Below are positions 53,363 through 62,894 of a DNA stretch of 64,000 nt, piece by piece. The stretch lies in assembly GCA_047639475.1 (NCBI GenBank), contig JBLIOD010000009.1, positions 8,364 through 72,363 on the forward strand. The letters run 5' to 3'. Position 1 is the stretch's first letter. Each line of letters opens with the position of its first letter. The translations under genes were made by a program, and so were the position numbers. The notes under the pieces were generated by a model. That model was not told the origin of the DNA. It searched no databases and saw only the letters and a program-made list of their open reading frames with translations. Origin of the DNA: JAAELZ01 sp047639475. GTDB taxonomy: Bacteria; Pseudomonadota; Gammaproteobacteria; Arenicellales; Poriferihabitantaceae.

Positions 53363-55297
53363 CTAGTAAGAACTGTAAGAATCAATATCGTCACCTTCAA
53401 ATGTTGAGCTGAATATCTCAACATCCGCACCTGCACGAAGCGTATTGCGGAACAAGGTGTAAGACTGATTGCCATCACGCTGATTCAACTGCTGAACCAC
53501 TTGATCGCGTTCCTCTTCCGTTGCTTGCGCTGGATCACCCAAGGTAACTTGTTTTAAACGATATACGCCGTAGTCGCCATTATTCAAGCTGACGCCATCA
53601 ATTTGCGCACTCACATCTGGAGCCGGTGCGCTAAAGACACTCACACTAATTTCGCGGTCAATCGCATCGCTAATGTCGGCTTTACGCTCAGGTAGCGTCC
53701 GGATACTGACTTGTTGCTCGTCATTAAAGTCGCCGCCGTTTTGTAAGGACGCAATCAAAGTTTGACCTTGTTCCGCCGCCAACTCACTGGCGTACTCGCT
53801 ACGTAGCTGGTCCATTATTTTCTGTTTAACATCCTCATAGGCCTTAAGGTGCGCAGTTTCATAGGTATTTTTATGTAGGGCAACAAGATGACCATCTGCC
53901 ACTTCTATCACATCACTATTTAAATTATCTTCAAGTACCGCAGAATCAAAAGCAGCGGCTCGCAGCGTTGGATTATTGAACGGCGCCAGGCCAGTGCTTT
54001 CGTTTACCCAAGTCGATGTCACAATTTCAATACCCAGCGACTCTGCCGCTTCAACTAGGTCGTCGGGTTGTTCAAAAACCAAAGTACGAAATGTTTCAGA
54101 TACTTCCACAAAGGCTTCATCAGCCATACGTTTTTTCTCAGTAGTACGCACTTCATCCACTGCTTCGTCGAAAGCTTTTTGACGTTCTACGGTTAATTCG
54201 GTTAGTTTGATAATGTGGTAGCCAAATTGAGTTTCGATCGGGCCACGAATTTCATCCGCTGCCATCGCAAAAACGGCTTCTTCAAACGCCTGTACCATTT
54301 GACCTTTAGCGACGATACCTAAATCGCCGCCTTTTTTACTAGAACCAGGGTCTTCTGAATGCGCTTCGGCTAATACCGCAAAGTCAACGCCATTGTTTGC
54401 TTCCGCAAAAATGGAGTCAGCCTTGGCCAAGATTTCAGCCCGTTTATCATCTGATGCACTTTTAGACACCGACAATAAAATATGACTGGCCTGACGTATT
54501 TCGGGTTGTGTGTAGCGCCCTTTGGCATTTTCATATGCTTGTGCTAGTTCTTCTTCTGTCGGCTCAATATCCTTTGCTAAATCCGAGACCTTTAATTCAA
54601 CATAGTCTAATTTGACACGAGCTTGTTGTTGGTAGTCATCTGGATTGTCTTGATATTGCTGCTTAATTTCATCATCGCTGATATCTAAATCGGCTTCTAA
54701 TGGCTTAGCTTCAATCACAAAGTAATCAGCCTCACGTTTTTGTAAATTCAGACTTAAGATATGATTGACTTCTACCTCGTTAACAAAGCTTGAATCGACA
54801 ATACCGGTACGTAGTTGCTCAGTTGCGCCGGTAGCGCGCTCTTGCTGCTCATAACCTTCGGTAGTGAAACCGGAAGCACTGAGGACCCTTCGATAAGTGT
54901 CTTGATTAAACCGGCCTTCTTCTTGAAATGAAGCGTTTTGCACTATACGCTGCTGTAACGCGTCGTCATTCAAAGTAAGGTCATTATCAATGATGTAATC
55001 TCGCGTCACTTGATTAACAACCAATTCTTCTACGATGCCACGGCGAGCTTCCGGCGTGTCGAACATGGAAGTATCAAAGCTATCACCAAATTGTCGTCTG
55101 AAAAATTGTCGGCGCCTTTCCGAAGTTTGTTGAAAAGACTGAAACGAGATGTTTTCACCACCTACACTGGCTACATTAATCTGATTGGCCCCTTCAAAAT
55201 AGGCATTAACGCCAAACAGCGCAAAAGGTACGGCGATAATGATAACGACAACCCAAGCTAGCCAGCCTGAGATTTTTTTACGAATGGTAATAAGCAT
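53363..55297 (-). CDS. ppiD: Periplasmic folding factor PpiD
   Basis: 644 aa. A single N-terminal membrane anchor (KKISGWLAWVVVIIIAVPFALFG is at about 7-29) is followed by a SurA_N_3-like chaperone region and a parvulin domain at about 265-360 (RQASHILLSVSKSASDDK and GGDLGIVAKGQMVQAFEEAV). The C-terminal helical region carries more chaperone domain. It assists outer-membrane protein maturation at the Sec exit. The lon-hupB-tRNA-ppiD order is conserved in gammaproteobacteria. Confidence 0.93.
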   Translation of the reverse strand: MLITIRKKISGWLAWVVVIIIAVPFALFGVNAYFEGANQINVASVGGENISFQSFQQTSERRRQFFRRQFGDSFDTSMFDTPEARRGIVEELVVNQVTRDYIIDNDLTLNDDALQQRIVQNASFQEEGRFNQDTYRRVLSASGFTTEGYEQQERATGATEQLRTGIVDSSFVNEVEVNHILSLNLQKREADYFVIEAKPLEADLDISDDEIKQQYQDNPDDYQQQARVKLDYVELKVSDLAKDIEPTEEELAQAYENAKGRYTQPEIRQASHILLSVSKSASDDKRAEILAKADSIFAEANNGVDFAVLAEAHSEDPGSSKKGGDLGIVAKGQMVQAFEEAVFAMAADEIRGPIETQFGYHIIKLTELTVERQKAFDEAVDEVRTTEKKRMADEAFVEVSETFRTLVFEQPDDLVEAAESLGIEIVTSTWVNESTGLAPFNNPTLRAAAFDSAVLEDNLNSDVIEVADGHLVALHKNTYETAHLKAYEDVKQKIMDQLRSEYASELAAEQGQTLIASLQNGGDFNDEQQVSIRTLPERKADISDAIDREISVSVFSAPAPDVSAQIDGVSLNNGDYGVYRLKQVTLGDPAQATEEERDQVVQQLNQRDGNQSYTLFRNTLRAGADVEIFSSTFEGDDIDSYSSY

Positions 55298-55443
55298 AGT
55301 GTTCGGACTTTTTTAGATGTCTTTTTAAAAACCTACAGCAGGTTTGTGGGAAAGATGAACCCTCAAGGAATCAGCTTTAATTCTAACGGGCTTTGCTTAG
55401 GAATTGAATAGCCTAGCAAGATTAATACGAAAGCAATACATAC

Positions 55444-55471
55444 AAAAAAAGCGAGGAAAAACCTCGCTTTG
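55444..55471 (-). terminator. Rho-independent terminator after tRNA-Asp
   Basis: On the minus strand AGCGAGG pairs with CCTCGCT across a 5-nt loop, followed by seven T. It ends the hupB/tRNA region before ppiD. Confidence 0.85.
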
Positions 55472-55482
55472 TTTGCTATAAA

Positions 55483-55559
55483 TGGCGGAGCGGACGGGAC
55501 TCGAACCCGCGACCACCGGCGTGACAGGCCGGTATTCTAACCAACTGAACTACCGCTCC
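55483..55559 (-). tRNA. tRNA-Asp (anticodon GTC)
   Basis: Reads GGAGCGGTAGTTCAGTTGG, anticodon loop CCTGTCACG, T-loop GGTTCGAGTCC and 3' CCA encoded at 55485-55483. All four arms fold. It lies 14 nt after tRNA-Val. Confidence 0.97.
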
Positions 55560-55573
55560 ATATTTATAAAAAA

Positions 55574-55649
55574 TGGTGGGTGCTGAGGGGATCGAACCCC
55601 CGACCCTCGCCTTGTAAGGGCGATGCTCTCCCAGCTGAGCTAAGCACCC
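55574..55649 (-). tRNA. tRNA-Val (anticodon TAC)
   Basis: Reads GGGTGCTTAGCTCAGCTGGG, anticodon loop CTTACAA (TAC at 55616-55614), T-loop GGTTCGATCC and encoded 3' CCA at 55576-55574. It precedes tRNA-Asp and follows hupB on the minus strand. Confidence 0.97.
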
Positions 55650-55691
55650 AATTTCGAGACTTTGCCGTTTTGGCTACCCTCGAAAGGCGCG

Positions 55692-55964
55692 CTAGTTTAC
55701 AGCGTCTTTTAAACCTTTTCCAGCCTTAAATTTAGGTAATTTTGCAGCTTTGATTTGGATAGTTTCGCCTGTACGTGGGTTACGTCCTTGACGTGCTGCA
55801 CGCTCTGAAACAGAGAATGTACCAAAGCCAACTAGTGACAAAGAATCGCCACCTGATAATGCACCTTCGATTGTAGAAAATACCGCATCTACTGCGCGAC
55901 CTGCTTCAGCTTTTGTTAGATCTGCTGCGCCAGCTACTGCTTCGATTAGTTCTGATTTGTTCAT
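55692..55964 (-). CDS. hupB: DNA-binding protein HU, beta type
   Basis: 90 aa. Complete HU fold with MNKSELIEAVAGAADLTKAE, the signature GFGTFSVSERAARQGRNPRT and the DNA-arm segment GETIQIKAAKLPKFKAG. It shapes DNA and is one of the most abundant nucleoid proteins. The ribosome-binding site AGGA precedes the ATG. Just upstream is a perfect AT palindrome (55989-56002). Follows lon by 244 nt. Confidence 0.96.
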   Translation of the reverse strand: MNKSELIEAVAGAADLTKAEAGRAVDAVFSTIEGALSGGDSLSLVGFGTFSVSERAARQGRNPRTGETIQIKAAKLPKFKAGKGLKDAVN

Positions 55965-56208
55965 AATTGTTTCCTATTTTAAGGTGTTAATAAAATTTTA
56001 TTCCGGTAGGAGTACCCTGTCTGTTGTCGTGATTATTCTTGTGCCCCGTGAGCAGGGTTCTAGCTTTTTATTACAACCATCGCCCCTCCTAAGTGTTCTC
56101 GTATCTCTGCGGCGAGCGGCGTATTCTACTTAGGCTTGGCGATGATGTTAAGCGATCTTTAAAGTTAATTTATAAATAGTCGTAAAAAAACACTAACTTG
56201 TCTTACAT

Positions 56209-58668
56209 TTAGTGCTTGATTGCGGCCTCTGGATCACTTTTGATCTTTTTCACCCCTTTCTCATCAGAAGACACGATCTCAGGCAAAGGCTTAAGCGGCG
56301 AAACCAAAGCCACCTCCATCACTTCATCTATCCATTTAACGGGAATAATTTTCAAGCCTTCTTTGACGTTATCAGGAATATCTTGTAAATCTTTTTCATT
56401 TTCTTTAGGGATTAATACCGTCTTAACACCGGCTCGCAATGCAGCAAGTAATTTTTCCTTAAGACCACCAATAGCGGTTACTTCACCGCGTAAGGTAATT
56501 TCTCCTGTCATCGCCACATCTGACTTTATAGCAACATTGGTCAATGCTGAAACTAAGGCAGTACACATCGCCGCACCGGCACTTGGGCCGTCTTTAGGTG
56601 TGGCACCATCGGGTACATGTATATGTACGTCCATCTTTTGATAAAATTCTGGATCAACTCCCCATTGGGCAGAACGAGAGCGCACTACCGTCATGGCGGC
56701 TTGAATGCTCTCTTGCATCACTTCACCTAGCTTGCCTGTAAATTGTTGTTTGCCCTTGCCCGCAACAACTGCTGTTTCGATGGTTAACAATTCACCACCG
56801 ACACTGGTCCAGGCTAAGCCATTTACGCGGCCCACCTGGGCATCGTCGTCAATTTCAGTATCACGGAATTTTCGCACTCCAAGGTATTCATTAATGTTCT
56901 TTTCAGTGATTTTGACGCTTTTCTTTTTACTTAATAATAAGCTCTTAACCACTTTACGAAACACTTTGGAGATTTCGCGCTCTACATTACGTACACCGGC
57001 TTCTCGCGTATAACCGCGAATAATTTCTAACAAGCCACCATCACTGATGCTAACTTCGCCCTCTTTAAGGCCGTTGTCTTTTAGCTTTCTGTCAACTAAA
57101 TAGCGTTTCGCGATATTAAATTTCTCGTCCTCTGTATAACCAGAAAGGTTTATCACCTCCATACGGTCTAACAAAGGCCCGGGGATGTTCATGGTGTTCG
57201 CCGTAGCGATAAACATCACCTCTGACAAATCGGTATCCACTTCTAAATAATGATCGCTAAAGGTATTATTTTGCTCTGGATCTAGCACTTCTAATAGAGC
57301 CGAAGAGGGGTCGCCTCTAAAATCCATCGCCATCTTATCGACTTCATCTAACATGATGACCGGGTTTTTGACGCCCGCTTTAGTTAAATGATGAATGATT
57401 TTGCCCGGCATCGCGCCAATATAGGTTCTTCGATGGCCGCGAATTTCAGCTTCATCTCTCACACCTCCCAACGACATACGCTGGAACTTGCGATTTGTCG
57501 CTCGAGCGATAGATTTACCCAATGAAGTCTTGCCCACACCAGGAGGGCCAACCAAACATAAAATCGGTCCTTTAATTTTCTTTAAGCGCTTTTGAACTGC
57601 CAAATACTCCAATATCCGTTCTTTAACCTTTTCAAGGCCGTAATGATCAGCTTCAAGCACTTGTTCGGCTGCAGAGAGATCTTTAAGCATACGGGTACGC
57701 TTTTTCCACGGAATCTCAAGCAAGACGTCTAGGTAATTGCGCAGTACGGTAGCTTCAGCTGACATCGGCGACATCATCTTAAGCTTGCCCACTTCTTTCA
57801 TGGCCTTTTCTTCGACCTCTTTTGGCATGCCGGCATCATTTATTTTTTTGATGAGTTCGTCGATCTCTGAACCCCCTTCCTCCATATCGCCGAGTTCCTT
57901 TTGAATGGCTTTCATTTGCTCATTCAAATAGTACTCGCGCTGGCTCTTCTCCATTTGCTTTTTAACGCGGCCGCGAATGCGCTTCTCCACTTTCAACAAG
58001 TCGATTTCGTTCTCCATCACGTTTAGGATGTACTCCAAACGATCAGCCGGATCAACAAAAGACAAAATGGTTTGCTTGTCTTGATTTTTAACGTTTAGGT
58101 GTGCGGCGATAGTATCTGCCATACGGCTTCCATCCTCAATAGTGGAAACCGACGTCAGCACCTCTGATGGAATCTTGGTGTTAAGTTTTACATAGTTCTC
58201 GAAGGTCTCGTTTACCGCTCGCATCAACACGGTGCCTTCACGGTCTTTCAGTTCACCTTCTTCTTTGTGCACAATTTCAGCGCTTAAGAAATCTTCTTCG
58301 ATGTAGCGTAGTACCTGCGCTCGGCTGGCACCTTCAACTAACACCTTCACAGTGCCGTCAGGTAACTTAAGCATTTGAAGAATATTGGCCACCGCGCCAA
58401 AGTCATAAATTAGACTGGGATCTGGATCGTCATCGGTGGCGTCATGCTGCGCCACCAAAAATATTTGCTTGCCCTTTTCCATAGCCTGTTCAAGCGCCTT
58501 TATGGATTTTTCCCTGCCAACAAACAGCGGAATAACCATATGCGGAAAAACCACTACATCACGTAATGGCAAAACAGGCAATATGTTCGCTTTAGATTTT
58601 GGCTTGGTCTTGGCCTTGGCCTTGGTTTCAACCTTTGGCTTGGAATTTGAATCTGATTCAGTAGTCAA
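56209..58668 (-). CDS. lon: Lon ATP-dependent protease
   Basis: 819 aa. The N-terminal LON substrate domain starts at about 28 (NILPVLPLRDVVVFPHMV), preceded by an unusual lysine-rich tail KPKVETKAKAKTKPKSKA (about 10-27). The AAA+ domain shows Walker A LVGPPGVGKTSLGKS and Walker B NPVIMLDEVDKM. The protease domain shows catalytic Ser in KDGPSAGAAMCTAL and Lys in GGLKEKLLAALRAG. It degrades misfolded and regulatory proteins. The usual neighbour clpX upstream is absent; hupB follows. Confidence 0.97.
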   Translation of the reverse strand: MTTESDSNSKPKVETKAKAKTKPKSKANILPVLPLRDVVVFPHMVIPLFVGREKSIKALEQAMEKGKQIFLVAQHDATDDDPDPSLIYDFGAVANILQMLKLPDGTVKVLVEGASRAQVLRYIEEDFLSAEIVHKEEGELKDREGTVLMRAVNETFENYVKLNTKIPSEVLTSVSTIEDGSRMADTIAAHLNVKNQDKQTILSFVDPADRLEYILNVMENEIDLLKVEKRIRGRVKKQMEKSQREYYLNEQMKAIQKELGDMEEGGSEIDELIKKINDAGMPKEVEEKAMKEVGKLKMMSPMSAEATVLRNYLDVLLEIPWKKRTRMLKDLSAAEQVLEADHYGLEKVKERILEYLAVQKRLKKIKGPILCLVGPPGVGKTSLGKSIARATNRKFQRMSLGGVRDEAEIRGHRRTYIGAMPGKIIHHLTKAGVKNPVIMLDEVDKMAMDFRGDPSSALLEVLDPEQNNTFSDHYLEVDTDLSEVMFIATANTMNIPGPLLDRMEVINLSGYTEDEKFNIAKRYLVDRKLKDNGLKEGEVSISDGGLLEIIRGYTREAGVRNVEREISKVFRKVVKSLLLSKKKSVKITEKNINEYLGVRKFRDTEIDDDAQVGRVNGLAWTSVGGELLTIETAVVAGKGKQQFTGKLGEVMQESIQAAMTVVRSRSAQWGVDPEFYQKMDVHIHVPDGATPKDGPSAGAAMCTALVSALTNVAIKSDVAMTGEITLRGEVTAIGGLKEKLLAALRAGVKTVLIPKENEKDLQDIPDNVKEGLKIIPVKWIDEVMEVALVSPLKPLPEIVSSDEKGVKKIKSDPEAAIKH

Positions 58669-58863
58669 TTTAGTATCCTGATATAACAGCCAGACAACAT
58701 GTCGCCAATTAAATTGGCATTACGGCTAAGTTCATAAATAGATAAGGCTAATCCTAACAGCTTCAAGGGAAGGGAGGAATAAATCTGAAGTAAACGGCCA
58801 AGCGTTTTACGGCCAGAAAATGCCTTGCGGTGTAATGCCTAGACAAACAGCATCAGATGCTTT

Positions 58864-58898
58864 GGTTAATTTCACCTAGCACCAAGGTGAAATTAACC
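58864..58898. terminator. 14-bp stem-loop downstream of prpE
   Basis: GGTTAATTTCACCT (58864-58877) and AGGTGAAATTAACC (58885-58898) pair perfectly around a 7-nt loop. It lies 24 nt after the prpE stop. No T-run follows, so termination is unproven; it could also stabilise the mRNA end. Confidence 0.6.
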
Positions 58899-58921
58899 GT
58901 ATAGCTCTACTTTTTCCTAGC

Positions 58922-60823
58922 TTAGTCCTGAGTTTTAGCGTAGTTCAAAGATTGCAACGCCGCCGTAATACCGTCGAAAACGCTGGGGTCATCAACCGTC
59001 GCTGGCATTGTCCAATCTGTGTTATCGGCGATCTTCTTCATGGTTCCGCGCAACACCTTGCCTGATCTGGTTTTGGGCAAGCCAGTGACCACCGCGGCCA
59101 TTTTAAAAGCGGCAACTGGGCCGATTCTTTCGCGCACCATTTGTATGGCCTCTTTTACAATCTCATCGTGACCACGATCACAAGCATTGCTTAATACCAT
59201 CAAACCGAGCGGTAGTTGCCCTTTCAAAACATCATCTACGCCAATAACGGCGCACTCTGCCACGTCTGGGTGCGCGGCTAACACTTCTTCCATGCCGCCA
59301 GTGGAAAGTCGATGACCCGCAACATTAATGACATCATCGGTTCTGGCCATAACAAAAACATAGCCGTTTTCATCAATGTAACCTGAATCACCGCTTTCAT
59401 AATAGCCTGGGAACCGGCCTAAGTAGCTGTCAAAGTAACGCTGTTTCGCATTCCATAATGTTGGGAAGGTTCCCGGTGGTAACGGCAATTTAATCACCAG
59501 AGATCCGATTTCACCACTGCTAATTGGATTTCCTTCGTCATTGAGTACAGCCATCTCATAGCCGGGCACGGGACGGGTCGGCGAACCTTCCACAATAGGC
59601 AGCTGCTCAATGCCCAAGCAGTTAGAGCAGATGGCCCAGCCGGTTTCAGTTTGCCACCAATGGTCAATAACCGGCACCCCCAGCTTTGCGCTGGCCCACT
59701 GCTGAGTCGATGGATCTAAGCGCTCGCCCGCTAAAAACAAAGACTCCAAACTAGAGACATCGTACTTAGCAATGTACTCGCCATTTGGGTCTTCTTTCTT
59801 AATGGCCCGAAATGCGGTAGGCGCGGTGAACAACACCTTCACTTTATATTCTTCGACTATTCTCCAAAAGGTACCCGGGTCTGGCGTTCCAACTGGCTTA
59901 CCTTCAAACACAATCGTTGTATTGCCACCGAATAAAGGGGCATACACAATGTAAGAGTGACCTACCACCCAGCCCACATCAGACGCTGCCCAATAAACAT
60001 CACCTGGCTCAACGTTATAAATATTCTTCATGGTCCAGTGCAAAGAGACCACGGTGCCGCCTATGTCTTTCACCACCCCTTTGGGCTGGCCAGTTGTGCC
60101 TGATGTGTACAATATATATAAGGGGTCGGTCGACTCCATCGGCACACAAGCTGCGGGAGTGGCCTGCCCTTCAGCGCTGAGCCAATCTATGTCAGTGTCT
60201 TTATTGAGTTCTGCGAGCGCCTGTTGGCGCTGTAAAACAATGACTTTAGACGGTTTGGTTTTACTTAATTCAATAGCGCTGCGAACCAAAGGCATGTATT
60301 CAATGGTTCTGCTAGGCTCGATCCCACATGATGCCGTAACAATCACTTTGGCACCTGCGTCATCAATGCGCACCGCCAATTCAGAAGCCGCAAAGCCGCC
60401 AAACACCACGGAATGAATCGCGCCTATTCGGGCGCACGCCAACATTGAAACAACAGCTTCTGCCACCATCGGCATATATACAATGACTCTATCACCGCTC
60501 TCCACGCCATTGTCGCGAAGTACCCCGGCAAACTTGGAGACGCGTTCTAGTAGCTGCTGATAACTAATTTTACGCTTTGATCCGGTAATCGGACTGTCAT
60601 AGATAATGGCCGTTTGCTCCCCTCTTCCTGCTTCGACGTGGCGATCCACAGCGTTATAACAGGCATTTATTTTGCCACCTTGAAACCATCGATAGTAAGG
60701 TGGCGTGCTGTCGTCTAAGACTTTATCCCACTTCTTGGTCCACACTACCTGCTCAGCGGCTTCTGCCCAAAAAGCTTCGGGGTTCTGTTTCGCTGCTAGA
60801 TAGGTTTGGTCAAATTTGCTCAT
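58922..60823 (-). CDS. prpE: Propionyl-CoA synthetase (acyl-CoA ligase)
   Basis: 633 aa, ANL-superfamily enzyme. AMP/ATP-binding LYILYTSGTTGQPKGVVKD, the FTAPTAFRAIKKEDPNGEY stretch, YESGDSGYIDENGYVFVMAR and the acetylatable Lys in LPKTRSGKVLRGTMKKIAD are all conserved. The N-terminus FDQTYLAAKQNPEAFWAEAA and KVLDDSTPPYYRWFQGG fit PrpE rather than Acs. It makes propionyl-CoA from propionate, ATP and CoA. Other prp genes are not in the window. Confidence 0.9.
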   Translation of the reverse strand: MSKFDQTYLAAKQNPEAFWAEAAEQVVWTKKWDKVLDDSTPPYYRWFQGGKINACYNAVDRHVEAGRGEQTAIIYDSPITGSKRKISYQQLLERVSKFAGVLRDNGVESGDRVIVYMPMVAEAVVSMLACARIGAIHSVVFGGFAASELAVRIDDAGAKVIVTASCGIEPSRTIEYMPLVRSAIELSKTKPSKVIVLQRQQALAELNKDTDIDWLSAEGQATPAACVPMESTDPLYILYTSGTTGQPKGVVKDIGGTVVSLHWTMKNIYNVEPGDVYWAASDVGWVVGHSYIVYAPLFGGNTTIVFEGKPVGTPDPGTFWRIVEEYKVKVLFTAPTAFRAIKKEDPNGEYIAKYDVSSLESLFLAGERLDPSTQQWASAKLGVPVIDHWWQTETGWAICSNCLGIEQLPIVEGSPTRPVPGYEMAVLNDEGNPISSGEIGSLVIKLPLPPGTFPTLWNAKQRYFDSYLGRFPGYYESGDSGYIDENGYVFVMARTDDVINVAGHRLSTGGMEEVLAAHPDVAECAVIGVDDVLKGQLPLGLMVLSNACDRGHDEIVKEAIQMVRERIGPVAAFKMAAVVTGLPKTRSGKVLRGTMKKIADNTDWTMPATVDDPSVFDGITAALQSLNYAKTQD

Positions 60824-61093
60824 CTGCTTCCTCTGATGGTTTTATTCGTTATGCCTCAATCCTACCCCATTATTGGCAGGAGCATTGCATGGGTTAGTAG
60901 AATGCTTAACGGTGCGCGGAGAATCTAACGAGTTGGCTGTTTACTAAGTTAGTTTGGATAAGGCCTTAGCGCAAGCTGATGCTTTAATAACTTCTTCTTT
61001 TATGTGTCGACAACCGATCTTGTGAGGTGTGATTACAATTAAGTATCGTGTCCCCCGCGAACTTTGTTCTCTTCAGAATAAATGACATTAGAA
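60824..61093. other. Gene-free spacer upstream of prpE
   Basis: No ORF with a plausible ribosome-binding site. It holds the expected prpE promoter on the minus strand but I see no strong -35/-10 pair to name. It leads into the palindromic and structured region at 61094-61280. Confidence 0.6.
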
Positions 61094-61152
61094 CAATAGG
61101 GAACAGATTGATTAAAGGGTGCCGTCCCCTTTAATCCGTTTACGGCCTATTG
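61094..61152. repeat. Nested palindrome (REP-like)
   Basis: Outer arms CAATAGG (61094-61100) and CCTATTG (61146-61152) flank an inner palindrome, GATTAAAGGG...CCCTTTAATC, with loop TGCCGTC. Such GGGGACGGCACCC-type palindromes occur around RAYT genes in other bacteria (from memory). The unrelated RAYT in this window has different ends. Could be mobile or a former element end. Confidence 0.65.
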
Positions 61153-61280
61153 CTTTGCGCACATCGTGCTTAACATTTGGAGTTACCTCCGCCTGCCCGA
61201 TGATTGCTACCCGGTGGCTGACCTACCTTACCGGAGCGGGATTCTCATCCGCTGGATTGATCGGCCTTGCTCGGCCGCAC
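61150..61280 (-). mobile_element. Possible truncated 5' fragment of a group II intron
   Basis: On the minus strand the segment begins GTGCGGCC (61280), matching the GUGYG group II start. Four hairpins follow: GGCC..GGCC, AGCGGATGAGAATCCCGCT, CCGGT..ACCGG and GCACGATGTGC. The GAGAATCCC loop is reminiscent of domain I in bacterial introns. No reverse transcriptase, domain V or 3' end is present, so it would be a truncated remnant. The assignment is from memory of pattern, not alignment. Confidence 0.32.
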
Positions 61281-61322
61281 TCCCCATGATTTCTTGTGTA
61301 GCGCTTCGGGTGCAGAGCAAAG

Positions 61323-61673
61323 TTAGTCCGAACAAACTGTACCGACCGCAGCGCCATTTATTAATTGATTAATACAATGTCCTGCCACATTCGACCAGCC
61401 AAAGCAGTGGCCATCTACTATTGTTTTACCTTGCGTTAATTGCTGCGTTACGCAGACGCTTTCGCAATCGCTGGCATCAAGACATGCTTTGCCTTCGTCA
61501 CTGGTTCTAGTAATACACAACCCCACCATTGCCGATGGCGATGGCGATGAATGCTTGAACCATACTCCCTGCAGGCGTTTACATTCAGCTTGATCAGGCT
61601 CATTATTCAATAGATCATTAGAGCAACCGCTAAAACAGAGCGCCGAAAAAATAATAAGCATTATTTTCGCCAA
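61323..61673 (-). CDS. Cys-rich lipoprotein
   Basis: 116 aa. Lipoprotein signal with lipobox FSGC (Cys17). The mature part has nine more Cys, including DEGKACLDASDCESVCVTQQ and DGHCFGWSNVAGHCINQ, so several disulfides are likely. It follows the protease gene by 6 nt, so the pair should be one operon. Function unknown; an inhibitor, substrate or surface partner of the protease is conceivable. Confidence 0.72.
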   Translation of the reverse strand: MAKIMLIIFSALCFSGCSNDLLNNEPDQAECKRLQGVWFKHSSPSPSAMVGLCITRTSDEGKACLDASDCESVCVTQQLTQGKTIVDGHCFGWSNVAGHCINQLINGAAVGTVCSD

Positions 61674-61679
61674 GCTATG

Positions 61680-62894
61680 CTAATTCTGCGGCGCTGGATT
61701 ATTGCAGTTAATAATCTCCATCGAGGTTAAGTTCATACCATCAAAATCGGAAAGGCCAGTAAAACTGATATTTCCCCAATCATTGTAGTCTTCTAAAACA
61801 GTTTGTAAGCCACCGCAATTATCGGATTCAAAATCATCGGCTGAATTAATGTTAAAGCTAATAGATGACTCAATTCCATTTATCCCATTCCAGTTTATAG
61901 CAACTGGCGCGACAGCACACACTCCAGAATTTTCGTTCAAGTTGTTTTCATTAAGATCAATATTGGCATTTCGTGATAAGTCCAGTACCGAAATAGCTTC
62001 TGGGTTTGAATCGCAATTTGTGTCTACACCCGGAAACTGATACTTGTAATTCATCACCGAGTTGTAATTTGGCTTGTGGTTGCAGTTGGAATCACCGCCG
62101 TGCCTAATACCTAAGTTGTGGCCCAGTTCGTGTAATATGGTGTGAGACGTGTTTCGAGTGCTGGAAAAACACTGCAATGACACGATTAAATCATCGCCTG
62201 GCAATTCAGCCTGGCCTGAGCTTCCGCTCGTTGTGTTGTAATGATGAGGCAAAATCACATAATGGAAATACCCGTTGCGCAGGGCATCGAAATTGGCCGC
62301 TTTATACAATCCAAATTCTGACTGATTTACGCCGCCCACTAAAACTCCGTTAACATCATCTATGAAGTTCCCCCCCGTAAAAACACCGCCCTGACCGTAA
62401 TCATTAATTGCGGTAATTCCGGTGCTTCCGTCGGGATTAACGTTAGGAGCATTGGCCATGGCAGCAGTGTAACTCGCAATAGCCGCAGCTGTTGGCCGAT
62501 GTGAGTGACTAGGACAATCAAGGTTGTCATCAAACCAGTCATACTCAAGCAATATGTTCTTTCGCAATGGGTTAACACCCATTGACGGTAGGTTCAGTCC
62601 CGCTACAGTACCTAAAACCTCATCCCCATCTTTGATGGCATCACCGTCTGTATCGGGGTTATTAGGGTCAGTGCCTGTGTTTTGCGCATTCACAAAAATA
62701 TTAGTGTTGGTTTCATAACAATTTAATATCCTATCAGAATCATTATCGCCCGCATCTGTGCAGCCTGGCGGTGGTGTTGTAGGAGAATTATCTAATAGAA
62801 GATAGCTAATAATAGGTGTTACATTTTCAGCGTTTTGTGCTTTGACAGCTAAGGCTATTAGCGAAAATAGCACTAGAAATAGATACCTGTTCAT
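61680..62894 (-). CDS. Secreted metzincin-like metalloprotease with Ca-binding repeats
   Basis: 404 aa. Signal peptide about 1-20 (LIALAVKAQ). The Asp-rich DAGDNDSDRILNCYETN and DPNNPDTDGDAIKDGDEVLG resemble thrombospondin type-3 repeats and should bind Ca2+. The zinc signature HELGHNLGIRH is at residues 255-265 with a downstream Met-turn, SVMNY. The C-terminal half is unassigned. It is probably secreted or outer-membrane associated. Substrate unknown. The Cys-rich lipoprotein gene follows in an operon. Confidence 0.78.
   Translation of the reverse strand: MNRYLFLVLFSLIALAVKAQNAENVTPIISYLLLDNSPTTPPPGCTDAGDNDSDRILNCYETNTNIFVNAQNTGTDPNNPDTDGDAIKDGDEVLGTVAGLNLPSMGVNPLRKNILLEYDWFDDNLDCPSHSHRPTAAAIASYTAAMANAPNVNPDGSTGITAINDYGQGGVFTGGNFIDDVNGVLVGGVNQSEFGLYKAANFDALRNGYFHYVILPHHYNTTSGSSGQAELPGDDLIVSLQCFSSTRNTSHTILHELGHNLGIRHGGDSNCNHKPNYNSVMNYKYQFPGVDTNCDSNPEAISVLDLSRNANIDLNENNLNENSGVCAVAPVAINWNGINGIESSISFNINSADDFESDNCGGLQTVLEDYNDWGNISFTGLSDFDGMNLTSMEIINCNNPAPQN

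Noticed and set aside
55483..55649. A tRNA-integrated genomic island
   Set aside because: No integrase gene or direct repeat of a tRNA end is seen; the neighbours are the conserved hupB and ppiD.
61150..61280. An integron attC site
   Set aside because: The segment has hairpins and TTAAC/GTTAC-like strings, but no properly spaced attC core sites and no integrase or cassette.
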